Positions 54,012 through 62,386 of a DNA stretch of 64,000 nt are shown here, piece by piece. The translations under genes and the position numbers were made by a program. Under the pieces are notes generated by a model. That model ran no database searches. It was not told where the DNA came from and saw only the letters and a program-made list of their open reading frames with translations. Numbering within the stretch: the first letter of the stretch is position 1; each line of letters starts with the position of its first letter. Source of the stretch: Candidatus Poribacteria bacterium (GTDB taxonomy: Bacteria > Poribacteria > WGA-4E > WGA-3G); the NCBI GenBank assembly GCA_022822085.1, contig JAJECK010000085.1, forward strand, positions 55,910-119,909, written 5' to 3'.

Positions 54012-55415
54012 TTAGAAATAATTCATAGGACTGTCAAATGCATCATGATTACTATTAAGATTCCATAAACGAACATTCTTGTCCGTGCTACCACTTGCGA
54101 GAATCTGTCCATCAGGTGAATACACAAGTGATTTTATTGTGGACTTATGTCCTGTGAGTGTAGAATAAAACTCACCTATAGTAATATTCCAAAGACGGAC
54201 CAAACCGTAGTAACTGCCACATGCAAGTGTTGAACTGTCGGGTGAAAAAGATAGAGAATTAAACCAAGAGAGGTGTCCTGCCATAAAGTTCTGCGGTTCA
54301 CCAGTAGCAGCATCCCATAAATGAATATTTCCATATAGGCTTGTGCTTGCAATGGTCCTGCCATCCGGTGAATAAACCACTAAATTTATACTATTCTTAT
54401 GACCATCCAAAATGTGTTTTTTGTAAAACCTGACTACATCCCAAACCCGAACAGTCCTGTCATAACTACCACTTGCAAGTGTCTTACCATCGGGTGAAAA
54501 GACAAGAGAACTTACCCAATTGCTGTGATCTCTGAGAATATAAATTAATTCTCCTGTATCGGCTTCCCACAAGCGTCCCGTTCTATCGTGACTACCACTT
54601 GCAAGTGTCTTGCCATCAGGTGAATAGGCGACTGAACTTACTGCACCGTAATGTCCTGTGAGAGTATTTTTGAGTTCACCTGTGTTAGCATCCCACAAAC
54701 GAACAGTCTTATCATGGCTACCACTTGCAATTGTCTTACCATCGGGAGAATAAATGACCGAAGTTACTTCGCCTTGATGTCCAACAAATGTCCATTTCGG
54801 TGTTCCACTCAATACATCCCATACCATTGCGGTGTTATCCGAACTACCACTTACAATTGAAGTGCCATCTGGAGAAAATGCAACAGAATTGACTGCTCCT
54901 TTATGTTCTGAGAGAACGGTATCTTCTATTTTAATTTGTGGTTTCGTAATTGCATTACTTGAAGATATAGGAACACTTTGAGAAGTATCGTCAGTATTCT
55001 TGATATTTAGTTCCCCGATGTGTTCTTGTCGCCGCTGTGGGTTTGTAAGTACATCTCTTGCTTGATTCAAGACCGTTCGCCATTCTGCTTCTGACTTCCC
55101 ATCGGCACGCGGACGACCACCCGCTTTGAGCGATTCACTATATAACTTTTTGTGTGCTGCTTCAACACGAAAAGTGATTTCTTTTTCGCTTAGTTTTTCA
55201 AACTCAGAGATTGATAACCCTAACACCTCAAAATAGTTAATCTCCTCTCCGATTACCAATCCAGAGGTTTCTAATATTTCAACAGCCTCATCAACCGTAA
55301 TATTATGCTGTTGAACTGCGCGACGAAGCAATCCTTTGCGTTGTTCATCCGAGATCGTCGGAGAAATTGATTTTAACTCGTTGATAAATGAAATATACTC
55401 GTCGCGTTTGGACAT
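54012..55415 (-). CDS. J-like protein with WD40 propeller (paralogue 5)
   Basis: 467 residues. The N-terminal ~137 residues are those of the FGE-type paralogues (NYFEVLGLSISEFEKLSEKE, AHKKLYSESL, RPRADGKSEAEWRTVLNQAR, NPQRRQEHI), but the second half (~170-460) is a seven-blade WD40 propeller, e.g. VAFSPDGTSIVSGSSDNTAM and VIYSPDGKTIASGSHDKTVR. So the recognition module has been exchanged while the J-like part was kept. No signal peptide. It lies in the middle of the array, flanked on both sides by FGE-type members. Confidence 0.87.
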   Translation of the reverse strand: MSKRDEYISFINELKSISPTISDEQRKGLLRRAVQQHNITVDEAVEILETSGLVIGEEINYFEVLGLSISEFEKLSEKEITFRVEAAHKKLYSESLKAGGRPRADGKSEAEWRTVLNQARDVLTNPQRRQEHIGELNIKNTDDTSQSVPISSSNAITKPQIKIEDTVLSEHKGAVNSVAFSPDGTSIVSGSSDNTAMVWDVLSGTPKWTFVGHQGEVTSVIYSPDGKTIASGSHDKTVRLWDANTGELKNTLTGHYGAVSSVAYSPDGKTLASGSHDRTGRLWEADTGELIYILRDHSNWVSSLVFSPDGKTLASGSYDRTVRVWDVVRFYKKHILDGHKNSINLVVYSPDGRTIASTSLYGNIHLWDAATGEPQNFMAGHLSWFNSLSFSPDSSTLACGSYYGLVRLWNITIGEFYSTLTGHKSTIKSLVYSPDGQILASGSTDKNVRLWNLNSNHDAFDSPMNYF

Positions 55416-55686
55416 ATTAATGCTCTTTCAAAAAACATAATTTCTAAATAACAACTTATCATTATATATAGTAAAGTCAACAATTACCTGGACATTGGCG
55501 AGGTTAGGAAACCTCGCCAGCAGTGGGTGTGAGATAAGTTGTACATTGAAGTGTGAACATATTTTTAGATTTTACTATAATATCTGTTCGTAGTCGCGCA
55601 ATGCATTGCGTCTCTTTTTACATTTGGACACACTTATTTACATCTTTGCTTAGAAAACTTGGCAATTGAATACCTTCGGGATAGTT
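55416..55686. other. Intergenic region with palindromic element
   Basis: Largest gap within the array. It holds the element at 55467-55579; the rest shows no recognisable signal. Confidence 0.5.
55467..55579. repeat. 113-bp palindromic element with TATAGTAAA ends
   Basis: Ends TATAGTAAAGTC (55467-55478) and GATTTTACTATA (to 55579) are inverted repeats with one mismatch. Inside is a perfect hairpin GGCGAGGTT / AACCTCGCC (55497-55518). Confidence 0.72.
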
Positions 55687-56976
55687 TTAGGATTGATTTG
55701 ACATAACACATCGAAACCCCACAAAACTATTCGTCTTCCATGGAGCTAAACGACTACGATATGAAACACTCACCTCAAGAGCAGTAGAATTCCAAGAACC
55801 GCCTCTTGTCACACGATATTTTTTTGATGTTGGAGAAGTTCCAATAATACTTTCTATACTACCACCTGAAACAGGATTATTACTTTCTGAATACTGATAA
55901 AATTCGCTATCCCATTCATCAAGACACCATTCACTTACGTTTCCTATAATGTCACACACACCATAACGGTTCGCAGTATATTTTCCAACAGGTGTCGTTT
56001 CTCCAACACGCCTACATACGTTAGCGTTGTCTGGATTAATTGCATTACCCCAAGGGAACTTTTGTCCAACTAATCCCCCACGTGCTGCCTTCTCCCACTC
56101 CGCCTCAGTCGGTAAGCGTTTGCCAACCCATTTTGCATAAGCCATCGCCGCATGCCAACTTACCCAATTTACTGGATGCTCATCTCTCCCGCTTGGATAC
56201 TTTCCTTTATACCAGTTTGTCAAATAGTAACTATCACGATATTTTCTTAGAACAAACTGAATATCATAGATGCCATAATTACGCCACTGTGGATTAGCAT
56301 CTATAAATTTCTTATACTGTTTATTTGTCACAGGATATTTGTCTATGTAGAATGCATCAACAGATACTGTGTGTGCGGGTTTTTCGTCATCAGGTGAATC
56401 ATATTCGTCACTCCCCATTTGAAACTCACCCGATGGTATAAGCATCATTCCATCTTTTTCTGTCGGTATAGAGATTTCATCGTGTTCAGTAGGGACAGCA
56501 AGCGTCTGTTCAGGTGCTGCCTCCGTTTCATCTAAACCAATTTCTATTGGAGAAGTGTTATTATTTTGTAGAGAAACAATATATAACTGTCTCCTTTCTG
56601 TATCTATAAGAACATCACGCGCTTGATTTAATAATGTTCGCCATTGTGCTTCTGTTCTACCATCAGCACGAGGACGACCACCTGCCTGCAACGATTCACT
56701 ATACAACTTTTTGTGTGCAGATTCAACACGATGTACACTATCTGCTTCGCTCAGATTTTCAAACTCAGAGATAGATAAATCTAACACCTGAAAATAATCA
56801 ACCTGTTCACCGATAGTTATACCGGACGCTTCTAATATTTCACCAGCCTCATCAACGGAAATGTTATACTGTTGAACTGCACCACGAAGCAGTTTTTTTC
56901 GTTGTGCCTCCGATATAGTTGGGAATAGAACTTTTATCTCGTTAATGAAGGTTCTATAATCATCTCTATTAGACAT
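55687..56976 (-). CDS. J-like/FGE-like paralogue 6
   Basis: 429 residues. J-like part: DYFQVLDLS, AHKKLYSESL, RPRADGRTEAQWRTLLNQAR. FGE-like domain from ~residue 181 (MMLIPSGEFQMGSDEYDSPD) with CDIIGNVSEWCLDEWDSEF and a C-terminal RVTRGGSWNSTALEVSVSYRS ... FVGFRCVMSNQS. The stretch from the end of the J-like part through the linker (PIEIGLDETEAAPEQTLAVP) is almost the same as in paralogue 4 at both protein and DNA level, unlike the flanking parts, which suggests gene conversion. Confidence 0.85.
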   Translation of the reverse strand: MSNRDDYRTFINEIKVLFPTISEAQRKKLLRGAVQQYNISVDEAGEILEASGITIGEQVDYFQVLDLSISEFENLSEADSVHRVESAHKKLYSESLQAGGRPRADGRTEAQWRTLLNQARDVLIDTERRQLYIVSLQNNNTSPIEIGLDETEAAPEQTLAVPTEHDEISIPTEKDGMMLIPSGEFQMGSDEYDSPDDEKPAHTVSVDAFYIDKYPVTNKQYKKFIDANPQWRNYGIYDIQFVLRKYRDSYYLTNWYKGKYPSGRDEHPVNWVSWHAAMAYAKWVGKRLPTEAEWEKAARGGLVGQKFPWGNAINPDNANVCRRVGETTPVGKYTANRYGVCDIIGNVSEWCLDEWDSEFYQYSESNNPVSGGSIESIIGTSPTSKKYRVTRGGSWNSTALEVSVSYRSRLAPWKTNSFVGFRCVMSNQS

Positions 56977-56988
56977 CTTGTTTTCTAA

Positions 56989-58251
56989 TTAGGAATCGAT
57001 AGGATTTGATTGGATTCCTGCAGATTGTATTTCTGTTCCGTGTCCAGATAACCCAGACCAAACACAACGAAATCCGATCACATTCAGTGAAAAAGATGGA
57101 GCCTCAGCGTTACGATTGGCAATTCGCACTAACGATGCAGGTATACGCCACGATCCACCCCGCAGAACTCGATTAGATTTCACATCATTAGAGTGATTCA
57201 CGATCCATTCAACTGAGTTAGCTCCAACTATCGGATTACGGGGTGATGTACCAATAGCAACACCATCTTGATATGCATCAAGACACCATTCCCATACGTT
57301 TCCACACATATCATATATATCATACCCATTCGGAGGATATTGTCCAACAGGTGTGGTTTCACCGATGTTCCAGTCATAATTTGCCATTGATGGATCGGCA
57401 TCATCACCCCATGTGTACTTGTTTCCACTGACTCCACCCCGTGCTGCTTTTTCCCATTCTGCTTCAGTCGGCAGACGTTTTCCCGTCCATTCTGCAAACG
57501 CCATTGCTGCATGCCAACTCACATTGACAATGGGATGTTCTGCTTGAGAAACAGGAAAACTGTTTGCTCGCCAATGCTTGAGATAGTCAACATCACTATA
57601 TATTTCTGATATATTGTGTCTGCTCCATTCTGGATTTTCATCAATAAATGCCTTATACTGTGCGTTTGTCACAGGGGACTTGTCAATATAAAACGCATCG
57701 AGGTATACAGTGTGGACAGGATGTTCATCGCCATAAGCTTCGTCATCGTCGCTACCCATCTGAAATTCACCTGCAGGTATTAGCACCATGTGCTCTAAAT
57801 TCGGTGGTTTAAACTCTTTTTTATCAAACTTCATCTCTGGTTGCAGTGTTGACAAGTATTCCTGACGTTTTCGTGGGTTTATCAGTGTATCCCGCGCATG
57901 ATTCAAGACAGTACGCCATTGACCTTCCGTCATTCCATCTGCCCGAGGACGACCCCCCGCTGCCAATGATGCGTTGTATAGTTTTCTATGTGCTGATTCT
58001 ACGTAATCCACTCTTGCTGCTTCATCTAAGCTCTGAATTTCTGATATTGATAAACCCAACACCTCAAAGTAATCTACCTGTCCACCAATATTTATTCCTG
58101 ATGCATTCAGAATGTCCGTTGCTTCACCTACAGTAAGGCCGTATTGTTGAACACCTAACCGAAGAAAACCTTTACGTTGTTCATCGGTTATTGTCGGTGA
58201 AGCAGTTTTGAGTGCATCTATAAACGCAATATATTCCTCGCGCTTGGACAT
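56989..58251 (-). CDS. J-like/FGE-like paralogue 7
   Basis: 420 residues; first of the array in transcription order, 121 bases after the secreted WD40 gene. J-like part DYFEVLGLS, AHRKLYNASL, RPRADGMTEGQWRTVLNHAR. FGE-like domain from ~155 (MVLIPAGEFQMGSDDDEAYG), YDIYDMCGNVWEWCLDAYQD, RVLRGGSWRIPASLVRIANRN, GFRCVW, then an extra tail of ~18 residues (GHGTEIQSAGIQSNPIDS) not found in the others. No Cys pair for formylglycine generation. Confidence 0.85.
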   Translation of the reverse strand: MSKREEYIAFIDALKTASPTITDEQRKGFLRLGVQQYGLTVGEATDILNASGINIGGQVDYFEVLGLSISEIQSLDEAARVDYVESAHRKLYNASLAAGGRPRADGMTEGQWRTVLNHARDTLINPRKRQEYLSTLQPEMKFDKKEFKPPNLEHMVLIPAGEFQMGSDDDEAYGDEHPVHTVYLDAFYIDKSPVTNAQYKAFIDENPEWSRHNISEIYSDVDYLKHWRANSFPVSQAEHPIVNVSWHAAMAFAEWTGKRLPTEAEWEKAARGGVSGNKYTWGDDADPSMANYDWNIGETTPVGQYPPNGYDIYDMCGNVWEWCLDAYQDGVAIGTSPRNPIVGANSVEWIVNHSNDVKSNRVLRGGSWRIPASLVRIANRNAEAPSFSLNVIGFRCVWSGLSGHGTEIQSAGIQSNPIDS

Positions 58252-58371
58252 ACCTACAATTCCTATAAAATAATACCGCGGACGATGTTAGGAGTTATTC
58301 TATCACGGGCAAACTTCAGCTGTTTTTAGCGTTCCCCACTTTGTGTAATGTTTACCGTTTGCGTCAACTGA

Positions 58372-59895
58372 TCAGGGATCCTGAACCGTCTCACTCTCAG
58401 TGTTTTCAGTAGGTGCTGCAGGTGTGGCGTGCCACAGCAGCACTGTGCCATCATTACTCCCACTTGCGAGTGTTTGTCCATCAGGACTAAAAGACACACT
58501 ATAGACCCGATGCGTATGTCCTGTCAATGTGCGGAGCTGCTGCCCGGTGTTGACATCCCACAGACGCACCGTGTTATCTTCACTCCCACTTGCAAGTGTC
58601 TGTCCATCAGGACTAAAAAACACACTAAAGACATAATCCGTATGTCCTGTCAATGTGCGGAGCTGCTGCCCGGTGTTGACATCCCAAAGACGCACCGTGT
58701 TATCCTCACTCCCACCCGCCAGTGTCTGTCCATCAGGACTAAAAAACACACTCAAGACTACACTCGTATGTCCTGTCAATGTTCGGAGCTGCTGCCCTGT
58801 GTTGACATCCCAAAGACGGACCATTTGATCAAAACCCCCACTTGCGAGTGTTTGTCCATCAGGGCTAAAAGACACACTCAAGACCCTATTCGTCCATCCA
58901 GTCAATGTGCGGAGTTGACGACCCGTGTGGACATCCCACAGATGCACCTCCTGCCAACTCCCACTGGCGAGTGTCTGCCCATCAGGACTAAAAAACACAC
59001 TCCAGACCACACTCGTATGTCCTGTCAATGTTCGGAGCTGCTGCCCTGTGTTGACATCCCAAAGACGCACCGTGCGATCAGCACTCCCACTTGCCAGTTT
59101 CTGTCCATCAGGACTAAAAGATACATTCCAGACATCATCCGTATGTCCTGTCAATGTGTGGAGCTGCTGCCCTGTGTTGACGTCCCAAAGACGCACCGTG
59201 TTATCATCACTCCCACTCGCCAGTGTTTGTCCATCAGGACTAAAAGATACACTCAAGCCATCATCCGTATGTCCGGTCAATGGGCGGAGCTGACGACCTG
59301 TGTTGACATCCCAAAGACGCACCTCCTGCCAACTCCCACTGGCGAGTGTTTGTCCATCGGGACTAAAAGACACACTTTCGACGCTACCTATGTGTGTTAT
59401 CGATTTGCGGAGTTGCTGCCCCGTGTTGACATGCCAAAGGCGCACCGTGCGATCAGCACTCCCACTCGCCAGTATCTGTCCACCAGGACTAAAAGACACA
59501 CTCAAGACATCATCCGTATGTCCGGTCAATGTGCGGAGATGCCAACCCGTATTGACATCCCAAAGACGCACCGTGCGATCAGCACTCCCACTCGCCAGTG
59601 TCTGTCCATCAGGACTAAAAGACACACTCAAGACCGGACCCGTATCTCTTGTCAATAAATCCAGTTCTTGTCCGGTCTGAGCGTCATATATCCAAATACC
59701 GATGCTACCTGCAACTGCCAATTTAGTGCCATCTGGTGAGTATGTAATGTCCGCAATCCACCCTTTACCGAGGCTCATTTTGGCACCTTCTGGTAAATCC
59801 CATTTTGTGTGGTCCTGAGCAACACTGTTGGATAATAATAGGATTGAGACGAGTAATTGTGTAAAAAAAACAGCTAAGAATAATTTAGGATTCAT
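58372..59895 (-). CDS. Secreted WD40-repeat protein with near-identical repeats
   Basis: 507 residues from ATG 59895 (GGAAAG 6 bases upstream) with a signal peptide (FLAVFFTQLLVSILLLSNSVA). Eleven WD40 units follow, most reading VSFSPDGQTLASGS...TVRLWDVNTGQQLRTLTGHT with few differences even at DNA level. Eleven units do not fit one seven-blade propeller, so two partial propellers or strand-swapped packing is likely. The protein would act outside the cytoplasm, unlike the J-like proteins encoded next to it. It lies between the Hsp70 gene and paralogue 7 on the same strand. Confidence 0.85.
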   Translation of the reverse strand: MNPKLFLAVFFTQLLVSILLLSNSVAQDHTKWDLPEGAKMSLGKGWIADITYSPDGTKLAVAGSIGIWIYDAQTGQELDLLTRDTGPVLSVSFSPDGQTLASGSADRTVRLWDVNTGWHLRTLTGHTDDVLSVSFSPGGQILASGSADRTVRLWHVNTGQQLRKSITHIGSVESVSFSPDGQTLASGSWQEVRLWDVNTGRQLRPLTGHTDDGLSVSFSPDGQTLASGSDDNTVRLWDVNTGQQLHTLTGHTDDVWNVSFSPDGQKLASGSADRTVRLWDVNTGQQLRTLTGHTSVVWSVFFSPDGQTLASGSWQEVHLWDVHTGRQLRTLTGWTNRVLSVSFSPDGQTLASGGFDQMVRLWDVNTGQQLRTLTGHTSVVLSVFFSPDGQTLAGGSEDNTVRLWDVNTGQQLRTLTGHTDYVFSVFFSPDGQTLASGSEDNTVRLWDVNTGQQLRTLTGHTHRVYSVSFSPDGQTLASGSNDGTVLLWHATPAAPTENTESETVQDP

Positions 59896-60012
59896 AAGAA
59901 ACTTTCCGTTCATTGCAGAATGATGCCGATGTGGGGTATCCACATTACATCACCGGAATAGTAAAATCTGTCAAGAATTTAATGCTAATTTCCCTGGCTG
60001 TTGATTAAAACA

Positions 60013-61608
60013 CTATTCAACGACAAGATCCTGAAGTTCTGTCTTTGCCTGTGCAACTTCCTCTTCATTGAGCGTAGGTCGTTCAATTATGGAGAAGAGA
60101 TCATATACAGCAGTTGCCTCATCATTTGAGAGTGATTTAGCGGTTACCTCAAGATTCTGGTCCAAATTATATTTATAGTTCACTTCAATCGGTGATCCTT
60201 GTGGTAAACCGAGTGGAAGTTCAAGCGTACATTCACCTAACTTATATTCGTCAAACAGATCAATATCATCTTTGCGTTGGTCCTGTTCAAGACCTTGCAC
60301 CACTTCAATTAACACTGTGGGTTGATTGTGGTCCACCGTCAAAAACTTATCCGCTACTTCACATGGAATTGCTGTCATTTTAGGTATCATCACATGAATT
60401 ACATACTCACGTAGTGCATTGAGAACAACAAGACCGAGATTATGTGTTGCGCCATCGGTAACTGTTACCTTTGGTACTCCATCTGGACCGATAAACCGAT
60501 CTATAACTGCTTCGGGCATATCAACAGTTTCTGTGTCTCCTTCAGTAATCTGACGTAGTGTTCCCTGAATCGCAGCCCCGATAGCAACAACTTCATCGGG
60601 GTTGACTTCATGCGGATTGATCTCTTTGCCACTCAGTGAAGTAATCATCTCTTGGATCATCGGCATTCGTGTTGAACCACCTACCAACAGGATTTTGTCA
60701 ATATCTTCCCATGTCATTTCTGCTTCCGAAAGCACAACATTGCACAGAACACGACATTTTTCAAGTAGGTCAGCGGTAAGTTGTTCAAATTTTTCGCGTG
60801 TCAACTCAACACGTGTTGTTTTCCCATTGTAACCACAAACGATGAGAGCTCTCTGTCTTAACGACAAAGATTCTTTCGCAGTAATCGCATCCAATTGAAG
60901 GTCTTGGTACGAATGAAGGTCAACTAACGGATTTTCACCGTGTTCTATTTCAAACATCTCTGCAACATGCATGATAATTTTATCATCCCAATCTTTTCCA
61001 CCCAATCTATGATCACCGTTCGTCGCAAGCATCTGAATTTCAGTTTCAGAAACCCTCATGATGGTCACATCAAAAGTTCCACCACCGAGGTCAAACACAA
61101 ATACATTCTGATTGCTACCCAACTGATCCATACCGTAAGCAAGTGCAGCAGCAGTCGGTTCATTGAGTACCTGCAGTACATTCAATCCGGCGATTCTGCC
61201 AGCGTTCCGTGTCGCTTCTCTCTCAGCATCGTGAAAATAGGCAGGTACAGTAACAACAGCATCCGTGATTTCTTCTCCCAAATATGTTTCCGCATCCTGC
61301 TTAAGTTTGGTGAGAATAATCGCAGAGAGTTCTTCAGGTGAATAGTCTTTCTCATCAAATGTACGAAAGAATTCCGATTTAGATTTTCCCATCTCACGTT
61401 TGATAAACTCTACAATTTGTTCAGGAACTGCTCTTGCATTCTGCTTTGCTATTTTACCAACTGTCACGAGATTGTCTTCAAACATCACGACTGAAGGGGT
61501 AATACGTTCACTCTCCAAATTCGGAATTATCTCTGCTTGCCCATGTTCATTCACATGTGCAATTACAGAAAATGTCGTCCCAAGGTCAATACCAACGACT
61601 TTACCCAT
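60013..61608 (-). CDS. Short Hsp70 (DnaK-like) chaperone
   Basis: 531 residues from ATG 61608 (AGGAGG 8 bases upstream). The ATPase domain is complete: VGIDLGTTFSVIAHV (phosphate 1), ITDAVVTVPAYFHDAEREAT, NEPTAAALAYG, FVFDLGGGTFDVTIM (phosphate 2) and ILLVGGSTRMPMIQ (adenosine). The interdomain linker is unusual (VTVTDGATHNLGLVV instead of a DVLLLDV-type linker), the beta-sandwich substrate domain is present, and the alpha-helical lid is reduced to ~50 residues, about 100 shorter than DnaK. Start overlaps the grpE-like stop by 8 bases. This looks like a specialised Hsp70 rather than the housekeeping DnaK. Confidence 0.92.
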   Translation of the reverse strand: MGKVVGIDLGTTFSVIAHVNEHGQAEIIPNLESERITPSVVMFEDNLVTVGKIAKQNARAVPEQIVEFIKREMGKSKSEFFRTFDEKDYSPEELSAIILTKLKQDAETYLGEEITDAVVTVPAYFHDAEREATRNAGRIAGLNVLQVLNEPTAAALAYGMDQLGSNQNVFVFDLGGGTFDVTIMRVSETEIQMLATNGDHRLGGKDWDDKIIMHVAEMFEIEHGENPLVDLHSYQDLQLDAITAKESLSLRQRALIVCGYNGKTTRVELTREKFEQLTADLLEKCRVLCNVVLSEAEMTWEDIDKILLVGGSTRMPMIQEMITSLSGKEINPHEVNPDEVVAIGAAIQGTLRQITEGDTETVDMPEAVIDRFIGPDGVPKVTVTDGATHNLGLVVLNALREYVIHVMIPKMTAIPCEVADKFLTVDHNQPTVLIEVVQGLEQDQRKDDIDLFDEYKLGECTLELPLGLPQGSPIEVNYKYNLDQNLEVTAKSLSNDEATAVYDLFSIIERPTLNEEEVAQAKTELQDLVVE

Positions 61609-62296
61609 CCGTATTGCCTCCTTTCTCACCAGAAGATTTACTCACAATCTCATCTCTATTTTGTGTTGAATCGGAATAACGATATATCGTTACCTCTTCA
61701 GGGCGGAATACTTTATCACGCCAGTTGAACCCAATTTTATGCACTTCCGCGATTTTCATGTCCTGTTCAGGGTCGTCTGTTGATATCGTCTGACGCGTTT
61801 TATGGAGTTGTCGATCCAGGGTCTCTGTCGACTCCGCAAAAGGTGTTACGTCTAAACGGTACAACACCTCTTCCAAGTTATAGCGAAAATTCTCCAGATT
61901 ATTTCTATATTGAGATAACGCATCAGAGATCATTTCTTTCTCATCACTCAGTATGACATCAAGTTGAGATTCAAGCAATAAATAACTATCGTAAAGTTGA
62001 ATCAGATTATGGATTATCGGTTTATGTAGTACTTCCAGCAGAAAACTCTCTTTATAGTCCTTCATCTCAGCATAAATCTTGTCAAACATCTCTGTCTGAT
62101 TTTGATTACGAGCAATCTGCTTTTCAAATAACGCTTGTAGCGCAGCCAAACTTTGTTGGATTACCGAAAGTTCCGTGTGCTGTAGCATTTCTGAGTTTTC
62201 CATATCAACATCCGGACCTGTTTCAATGTCATCACTGCCTTCATCAAATAAAGTTTCTGTCCCAATATCATCATTTTCATATTTATTTTTTCCCAT
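61601..62296 (-). CDS. GrpE-like nucleotide-exchange factor
   Basis: 231 residues from ATG 62296 (GGAGG 12 bases upstream; an in-frame TTG at 62317 overlaps that site). Acidic disordered N-terminus (~1-40), long helical region (~45-150: QQSLAALQALFEKQIARNQN; ILSDEKEMISDALSQYRNNL) and a C-terminal beta part containing IAEVHKIGFNWRDKVFRPEE, like the GrpE ending (G-x-x-x-x-x-x-V-L-R-P-A-x-V). It would release ADP from the overlapping Hsp70. Longer in the middle than standard GrpE, so the call relies on order of parts plus context. Confidence 0.78.
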   Translation of the reverse strand: MGKNKYENDDIGTETLFDEGSDDIETGPDVDMENSEMLQHTELSVIQQSLAALQALFEKQIARNQNQTEMFDKIYAEMKDYKESFLLEVLHKPIIHNLIQLYDSYLLLESQLDVILSDEKEMISDALSQYRNNLENFRYNLEEVLYRLDVTPFAESTETLDRQLHKTRQTISTDDPEQDMKIAEVHKIGFNWRDKVFRPEEVTIYRYSDSTQNRDEIVSKSSGEKGGNTDG

Positions 62297-62386
62297 ATTC
62301 TTCACACACCTCCCCAATTATAGAGACAATTAACAACCAAAAAGATAGCAACAAACACCGTTGAACACCACAAATATAAATTAAAT

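Noticed and set aside
48672..58251. Diversity-generating retroelement acting on the FGE-like genes
   Set aside because: The C-terminal variability fits, but no reverse transcriptase, template repeat or accessory protein was found in the window, so only the resemblance is reported.
48672..58251. Annotation of these proteins as active formylglycine-generating enzymes (sulfatase activators)
   Set aside because: None has the two cysteines after the R-x-x-G-G-S motif that catalysis requires, despite a sulfatase gene nearby.
58429..59658. 409-codon open frame on the plus strand opposite the WD40 gene
   Set aside because: It mirrors the WD40 repeats (period 126 bases), has no ribosome-binding site, and its predicted protein is Cys/His/Thr-rich repeat sequence with no known domain. 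The minus-strand gene has signal peptide, start site and WD40 motifs.
58400..59700. Regularly spaced repeats resembling a CRISPR or minisatellite array
   Set aside because: The repeat unit is coding (WD40, 42 codons), the units differ by coding substitutions, and there are no unique spacers of constant length or cas genes.
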